Origin: Tricholomella constricta
Lineage: Eukaryota > Basidiomycota > Agaricomycetes > Agaricales > Lyophyllaceae
NCBI GenBank assembly: GCA_013368375.1
Contig: JAACJP010000008.1
Span: forward strand, 1,175,475-1,239,474
Length of the DNA: 64,000 nucleotides
Reading direction: 5' to 3'
The position numbers were made by a program, and so were the translations under genes. The notes under the pieces were generated by a model. That model ran no database searches. It saw only the letters and a program-made list of their open reading frames with translations, and had not been told where the DNA came from. The number at the start of each line of letters is the position of its first letter. The stretch's first letter is position 1. This document shows, one piece after another, positions 57,481 through 64,000 of this stretch.

Positions 57481-57962
57481 GGGGTAGCGCTGCGTGAGAT
57501 ACCGCAAAACGGTGATGTCCTCCTTGCCTCGACGACGACGACCTTGATAGACGTGCTTAATTATTTCGTAAGATGATGTGGATGAGTAAACACTATATAA
57601 TTTGAACGTAGACAGAATGAGAAGATATAATGGGACCGTAACTGTGACGATGGTACCAAAAAAAAGCAGACGATCGCGAGGAGGGACACGTGAGGTGCGC
57701 GACCCAAACTAATTTATGCCAACAGAGCATCGGATGGACTGACATTGCTGCCCAGCAGCAACGAACGCCAAATTGATCGAACTGCGGACGCAAGTTCGAG
57801 TGCTCGGACCATTTTTGAATGACGGAGGCCTTGAATGGTCGAACGGACAGAGAAACGCAAAGTTTCACTAAGATTCGTTATCTTCTATTCCCAGGACATC
57901 GAGGTCGAAGGATAACATGAGCTGCAGCAAGTGATAAGCGTAAAATTAGGTGATAAGCCCGA
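57481..57962. other. Spacer
   Basis: Between the relic block and the transposase. Nothing recognised. Confidence 0.3.
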
Positions 57963-60900
57963 TCAAAAACGCACCCGGTCCACAGGAAGAACATGGGTCA
58001 GACCGGCGTAGTCGCCATCGTCTATCTGGGTGATGGCGCAATGTGAAATGATCTGCGATAGTTTGATGACCTGAGAAGCTGGCGCAGGCTCTCTGATACA
58101 GAGAAATCCTGCAGCGAAGCCGAAGTCCCGGTAAGGGTCTGATGCGGCATCCACAGGCAAAAGCTCCCGCACAACTACATAGAATTCAGTGATCATGGCG
58201 CTAGAACGTTCACTGACAATTTCATGCGTATGTTGAAATATATGCAGGATGGTAGCGGGGAAGACTTCATTGCGAACGTCATCCGCTGAGCGTCGAAAGA
58301 GGATGTTGCTGTCTTTATATGTCCAAGTGGTAGATGTTCCGTATGTAACACCCCGAGTTGAGATCTTCTTCACAGACAACGCCCGCCTTGTAATGAGTAT
58401 TTGTTGCTCGGCTTCAACCTGAACACCAGCGGCGATAATAGTGGAAAGATCATTGAGTATGTCGTCGGTAAGCTCGATGGGAAGTGCATTGGAATCGATG
58501 ATGTAGTTGTTAGCTGTGGGATCCAAGAGACTCGCAAGACGATAACCCCGCGCATCCTCGCGCTCGATGGCGTCAATCTCGCGAATCATGTTTTGGACAG
58601 TTGCTCGCAGATCGGCATCCTCTCCAAGCAAGGCACGAAGATTGGAGGCGCGAGCAGAGACTTGCATAAGAGTGGACTCGAGTTCCCCTATATGAAGGTT
58701 GTGAGATTCTGATTTGGCGTGAATAAGAATTACGAACCAAGTTTTTTGTTCATATTCATGCGATGGAAAAAATTGATATATCGCTCATAAAAGGGAGCAC
58801 TATATGCATGGACGGGTCCAAACAACTCCATAATATCTCCTATATGAAGCGCAGCATGCAGGGTAGGTTTGAGTGGTTCGTCCGGAAATAACTCGAGACA
58901 ACGCCTGGCATAACGAAAGATGAATTCGTGTATGCGTCAATCTTCCGCTGAGAGGTGACGCGAAGATTGGCGATGCGAACTGCGCTCACGAGATCCATGT
59001 AGTGCTTGAGCATTTCCTTCTTGCGACCGGTATCCATGCCCCAAAGACGGATCAAAGTGATGACGAGATGTATGGTGCAGATCACACGGTATTGATCCGC
59101 GCTGAGCTTACCCCTCTGCGTCGTACCCCAGTTTGCAGGTCGAATCCAGGTAGGAAGCTGTGTCTTTTCCATATCGGCCCATATGGTGTCCATAACGTCT
59201 TTACCGAGAACAACTCGATTGGTAGCCCTTGCAGGAAGATATGCTGCAAGCTGATTGAACTTCTCCTCGTCGTTGTCGATCTTATAGAACCGGAGGTCAG
59301 TAGAGATAACTCAAAGGTATCAACGACTCTTACGGTCTCTACAAGAAGATCAAGAGATGCCTCCTCCTTCTGAGAATGTGAGAATAATCGATTGCAATGG
59401 TGTCGCACAGATAGGCCAAGATAGTAGTCGACGCCTGGCCCAGTGCTTTTCGCCGAGCCTCGTCTCGGTCAACTGTATTTACAAGATGGGAGATAATCCG
59501 TATCGCTAGGGCAGGATTTATTTCGTCATTTGCAGGGAGGGTTGTTGGATCTGGAGCTGGTATGGATTGCTGATCGGACACGCCGTCCAAAGTCGGTGAA
59601 ATTAGGTCATCTGGCTGAAAACTTTGTCCATGTGCCTATGATTGTGATCGTGGTCAGAAGAGCGGACATATATATAGAAGCACCTACTGACCCAATTGAA
59701 AATATTATTCACCAGAACCCATCGAGTTCCAACAATGAGATTGTGCCCTTGACCCTTGATCCCGTGTTTCCACGCAAATAGTGTAGAGAACCTTGCGATG
59801 AAAACTGAGTAGCTGGTTCATCATATCAGGAGCGCATTGGCGAATGATCTCAAGGCATCGTCGTAGATCTGTTTTGTCTTTTGCACTCGTGACAGTTTTG
59901 TTGACAGGTGGAGGAGGTTCCGAAAATCCATCGCCGCCGGGGACATTCACAGTGACATCAATCCTGAAAAGTCGACGCAAATGATTTTGAAAAAGCCCGA
60001 GGTCCAGGGCGTGCATGGAGTCGATCACGGAATACAGGACTGGATTCCAGTAGGGAAGATCCAGTAGTGCAGACCAACGTAAACCGTATGCTTCAAAGAT
60101 GAAGGTTTGCTGTGCCTCTGTAGGGGCCTCCTTCCAATCTTGTGCAACCTTTCGGATGTGATCGACATCCTTCTTCGGCCATTCGGATCGCTCCACACTC
60201 GATTCGCGATCTCGATGTAGTCGCGTGGTAGAAAAACTTCGACGCGATCACCGGCAACGCATCCCGAAAGAATTCTGTGTGAGTTGCGATCGGTCCATTC
60301 ATCCTTCACCAGAAGGCCGAGTGCATGATTCAACTCGCTCGTTGAAGGCTTACCGGGACCTGGAATGATTCCAGCAAGAAAAATGTTCTCAGGTAGATAA
60401 CGCAGGTGGGGAGGGAGGTTGAGAAGTACCAGCCACACCCCAGTTGACGAGGCTTGCTGCTTCGCCGTTTTCATATGAAACGGATTGAAGCTATCCACGG
60501 ATAAGCTAAAGACGAGCCGGCCTTCTTCCGGCGGTCCGGGAAAGAAGAGGTCTCCGTCTGGACCCGCCAAATTTTGGAAAACTTGGGAGAACCATATATC
60601 CTCGACAGGCCCGTCGTGCTCGGCTGGGGGCGCATATTGACAGTGCTCGAGGTGATCTTCTATCCCCGGTCGCGACAGAAGGCGTCCCGACCAAGATTTT
60701 AGGTCGTGGTGCAGATGCCGCCGACAGGGTACGGTCCTACTGTGTTCGCTGCCTCTGTTTATTTCTTTCCACAGCGGCGTATCACATGGCGAGCTTTCAG
60801 GCGTCAGCTTGTGAGTGCATCGAGAAACTGCAGGGGAATTTGGGTCGTGTGGAGTGTCACTGGGATGATACGGATACAGGCAGAAACATTTGGGACAAGA

Positions 60901-61947
60901 CAAGAATGGGTGGGTAACGGGGTCAAGGCGAAACTGGGAGCTGATTGACCGGGGGTCCTTTGGAATTGAGTCGTGAGCATCGGGAGAGGCTCCGGCGTTG
61001 TGAAGAACATCCTTTTGGCCAGCGAGCTGCGCACGAAGAGCACGACGGGGGGTGAAAAACAGATGTTCCATTACCAGGGAAACAAGCGCCGCAGCTTTCA
61101 TAACAATGTTCCGAGGGCCGCATTTATGATAATGGATTTCTAACAATCATCGTCAGCGACCTAAGAGAGACGACAACAGAGAGAACTCACCCGTGTTGAC
61201 CACAACTCTTCCAGGCATCACATGTGCTCGTTGTTGAGCCCAGCTATACTCCTTTTCCTGAGCCAAGCGACCCAGCTGTTCATAGATCTGCCCTAAGAGA
61301 GCGTCTCTTCTCTCTGAAGCCTGCATAGCACTGACGTGATTTACGAGTTCGCATAATCGTTGTTCAGTTGCGAGGAACGCGTAGTTGGAACGAACTCCAG
61401 GTATTAATGCATGCATACCCTCATTCGCTTCAAGGGCCTCAGAAGGTCGAGCGTACTCGCCATCGGTAGAGGGATTGTTCTTGAATACAAGCGGTGTATT
61501 CGGGGAGGTAACTGGGATTTCTGAAAGCCAAATAACCTCCTCCTCGTAGAGAGCAATCCAATTTTGGCCTGTATTCTGGACAGGGGGAAGAGACTGTACA
61601 GTGGGGGGGGGTGTATCTGCCGAACGGCTCGAAGAACGCTGTCTGAAAAAAGAAAACAGCGGTCGTGGTCCATCTGATGTCTCCGCTGACGGACTACCGC
61701 GACGATGGAAAAGCGGGGTTCGGGAGCGCCCAGCGGGCGAGGTCGCCCTTTCCTGCACGGCTCTGCGCTTGTCGTCTTTAGCATGATTATCCCTGGTGCC
61801 GCGGGTATGGATTACACCTGGCCCTTCGTATTGGCCAGTGGCCTGGTTTAAGGTCGTGCAATGTGACCGGCATTTGCATACAACTGTTTTAGGGCGGGAT
61901 GGCGTGTCCCTTTGTTCATGCCTCCTTCGAAGCGGAAACATTGTCAA
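57963..61947 (-). mobile_element. Tnp2-type (CACTA/EnSpm superfamily) transposase gene, internally deleted
   Basis: The N terminus carries the family zinc-ribbon-like string CKCRSHCTTLNQATGQYEGP (61890-61820). Then come FLSCPKCFCLYPYHPSDTPH, GDLFFPGPPEEGRLVFSLSV, DSFNPFHMKTAKQQASSTGV, WLVLLNLPPHLRYLPENIFL and PSTSELNHALGLLVKD. It next jumps to ILSGCVAGDRVEVFLPRDYI and, in another frame, SEWPKKDVDHIRKVAQDWKE, RWSALLDLPYWNPVLYSVID and SMHALDLGLFQNHLRRLF. The C-terminal half continues with LPTWIRPANWGTTQRGKLSA, LHIGDIMELFGPVHAYSAPF and YERYINFFHRMNMNKKLG, and ends near HVLPVDRVRF. Compared with family members I know, roughly 100 or more residues of the catalytic domain are missing near 60200-60310, with a frame change there. 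Inverted ends with CACTA were not found. Confidence 0.72.
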
Positions 61948-63299
61948 TTGGCGTTAGATCTAAGAAAATTAGATGTTACAACATGATTTGGGTTAAAGGA
62001 CAGCTTTCGAACGGACCAAGCGTAGTAGTACTCGGGAAGCCTGATCATCGGCTTTTTTGTGATCGGTTTGTTGTACAATAGCGATCCTGGGAAGGAACCG
62101 TATCGTATGTGGAGATGGAGCTTTGTGCTGTGCACGTGACACGGCCCACCAAATGCGGCTTTGCTGCAGCTAACCGAGGTTCTCAATAAATCAGTCTTAT
62201 CACTTGTAATTGCGCATGATCTCGTTATGTGATTAGGAAGTTGAAGAGGCGCGGCCAGGGCTGCTGTTGAGACAATTTATATCGAACTCTAAGATGGAGT
62301 CCGCGCGAAACGATTGCAGCCCTTCATTTGACGGGAATATACATAGCTAAGTGGCGAGACTTTGATCAGCATTCGCGATTGCAGCCTTGGTCCTGTCGCG
62401 AGCAATGATGTTGAAATCTGACTGATCAGGGAGCATGATCAAAAATCGAAAAGCATACGGATCGTTTGCATAATTACTTTCTTTGTTTCGCCCACATGTC
62501 CATTTCTTGACATTGCTTCGATCTGTGGACCGGAAGGTTGACGTCCGGATGTCCTAAGTGCCTACATGGCGTTAGGAAGCTAGACTTCCTGACTAGAGCT
62601 TCGCCCGGGATGAATGGTGAATATTGATTGCAGCTGTGGCGCCTGTCGCGGCCCAGTAACAATAGGCGGTCCCACGTACGCGTTGGCAAGCGACCGCGAG
62701 GGATAATCATGATATCATCTCAGAGAAAGTTACTTTACAACACCTAAATAAGCAAAGAACAATCAAACATACCTGCTAGCTCTTTCTTGAACGAGCGTAA
62801 GATTCAAATCGGCCGTGCTCCTGTTGGCTGTTACAATATTCAGATAAGTAATGGATAAGTAGAAAATACTATGTCGAACATACAATTTTGATGCATAGTC
62901 ATTTCAGACGACTGTAGGTTCGAATCGTCCGTGCTGTCGGCTAGAATCGTCATCCGAATACACCCTGTATAATGAGCTAACACACCCTTGATGGCAAACG
63001 AACCTCGTGTCGAAGTATGGGTCTGTGTAGGTCCGGGTTGTCTGCTGGCCAATAATGTTAGCGACGCCGGTTAGTTCGGAATAATGTTATCACACACCTT
63101 GCCTGTCTCTGACGCTGTGGCCGCGACGCATTGCAGGCGAGGTGCTAAGTATTGCGGTGCCGCACTGGACCCATATTAGAGGGCCACCTTCGGTCGCTTT
63201 ATCCACTTTATCCAAGTGCTCTTCAAAAAATTGCTTTGATTCAACGACTACGATTATTTACTCTCAGTTCTACAGACCCGCTGCAAGCGGTGGCGGTGG
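61948..63299. other. Intergenic, with a small repeated phrase
   Basis: Similar phrases aagattcaaatcggccgtgct (62801) and taggttcgaatcgtccgtgct (62926) recur about 125 bases apart, followed by partly similar sequence. That suggests a short tandem duplication. No gene recognised. Confidence 0.35.
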
Positions 63300-63332
63300 G
63301 CCGGGATCAAGTTGGGAAAAATTTGTTTAGAC

Positions 63333-63478
63333 TTGTGGGGCCAGATTATAAAGGGCGGGTCAGTTTAGGGCAGGCTTGAACCCGGTTACTCGAGTAACCC
63401 GGATCGGCATGTGCGGTTTGAGTAACCGGGTTCAAGCCTGCCCTAAACTGACCCGCCCTTTATAATCTGGCCCCACAA
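63333..63478. repeat. Fold-back element with perfect 59-base arms
   Basis: Arm 63333-63391 (starts ttgtggggccagattataaa, ends cccggttactc) is the exact reverse complement of 63420-63478. The loop of 28 bases (63392-63419) itself starts with gagtaaccc, a near copy of the arm end. Outside the perfect part the symmetry continues imperfectly: left ccgggatcaagttgggaaaaatttgttt, right reverse complement acgggatcaaggtggggaaaaaaaaattgttt. This gives about 100-base arms over 63300-63515. It looks like a MITE or fold-back transposon end pair that has lost its interior. Confidence 0.85.
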
Positions 63479-63799
63479 CTTCAAACAATTTTTTTTTCCC
63501 CACCTTGATCCCGTCCCCTACTAGCTTCTTGCCGCTGCTAGGAGCGGTTTGTCGTAGCTGTTTTTATTTAGTAGAGATATATGGATAATAATCATGATCA
63601 TGATGCGAATACAATTTCCAACGTAAAGTAGCTAAAGTAAAATCATGGAGCTATCTGCACGGTCAACCTGACACCTGCGTCGCAGAAATCCTTGATGGTG
63701 CCAAAAAAGCGCCGGTCTCGGATGGAGGTACGAAGATGAACCCGAGACCTATTAAGTCAAGCCTAACTTACCATTCATTAGGCGCCGGACGCTCGGTTG

Positions 63800-64000
63800 T
63801 TTTTAAGTTTAGAGGCCACCGTCGACGATGCCAGTGAGGAGGAGGAAGAGCACGATGATGAGGATGGTACGTGGACACAGGATCTGTGATAGTTCCCTAA
63901 ATTGTCTGGCCCTATCCAGATGGTTTCCTCCAAGATGACGATGACGACGATGATGAACCTGTCGCAGGGGACCGGACGCGTTCGCACCATCTTCTTGCAC
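63800..64000 (+). CDS. Possible partial gene with acidic segment, runs off the window
   Basis: Reads ATVDDASEEEEEHDDED, then a plausible intron (gtacgtgga ... cctatccag) to DGFLQDDDDDDDEPVAG and DRTRSHHLLA at the window edge. The splice phase fits. Asp/Glu tracts occur in many nuclear proteins, so no product can be named. The start lies upstream and is not resolved. Confidence 0.3.

Noticed and set aside
62801..62960. B-box-like ggttcgaatcg as part of a tRNA
   Set aside because: No A box at the right distance and no cloverleaf; the phrase belongs to a short local duplication.

Overview
The window is nuclear DNA of a filamentous basidiomycete, most likely an Agaricomycete (mushroom class). 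Most genes are split by short GT-AG introns of about 45-65 bases. The gene families are typical of mushrooms: an AA9 lytic polysaccharide monooxygenase, a GPI-anchored GH16 glucanase, a basidiomycete tetraspanin, F-box/leucine-rich proteins, a Tnp2 (CACTA) transposase, a Crypton-type recombinase and a DIRS/Ngaro retroelement. All calls come from reading translations, splice phases and motifs by eye; no search was run.

1-36.4 kb is the gene-rich part. From left to right: a damaged GH16 glucanase (minus); an O-fucosyltransferase-like type II membrane protein, a one-pass membrane protein and a tetraspanin (plus); a patch of possible small membrane orphans; an intact AA9 LPMO with a dead AA9 relative beside it (minus). 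Next come a Pep12-type Qa-SNARE (minus), a mitochondrial K+/H+ exchange-related protein (plus), a large F-box protein and a helical protein of unknown function (minus). Two beta/gamma-crystallin-like secreted paralogues follow, one broken, then a seven-helix membrane protein (plus), an archaemetzincin (minus) and the mitochondrial processing peptidase beta subunit (plus). Secretion, wall-polymer degradation and mitochondrial housekeeping dominate.

38-50.7 kb is mobile DNA. An XPG/FEN1-like nuclease (38184-40146) and a Crypton-like tyrosine recombinase with a Gcr1_C-like tail (40322-42745) sit head to tail 175 bases apart, both with complete catalytic residues. A DIRS/Ngaro-type retrotransposon follows (about 43.5-50.7 kb: gag, RT-RNase H, tyrosine recombinase). 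Its gag is split by a 2.4 kb element with terminal inverted repeats (44955-47373) that carries a long GTG/GTC tract and tRNA-like Pol III promoter boxes.

51-57.5 kb is a gene graveyard. It holds a plus-strand F-box/LRR relic, then minus-strand relics of a BCS1-like AAA ATPase, the nucleoporin Nup188 and a fungal transcription factor. The Nup188 and BCS1 pieces are joined directly near 53412.

58-64 kb holds an internally deleted Tnp2 transposase (57963-61947, minus), a fold-back element with two perfect 59-base arms (63333-63478), and possibly an acidic gene running off the right end.
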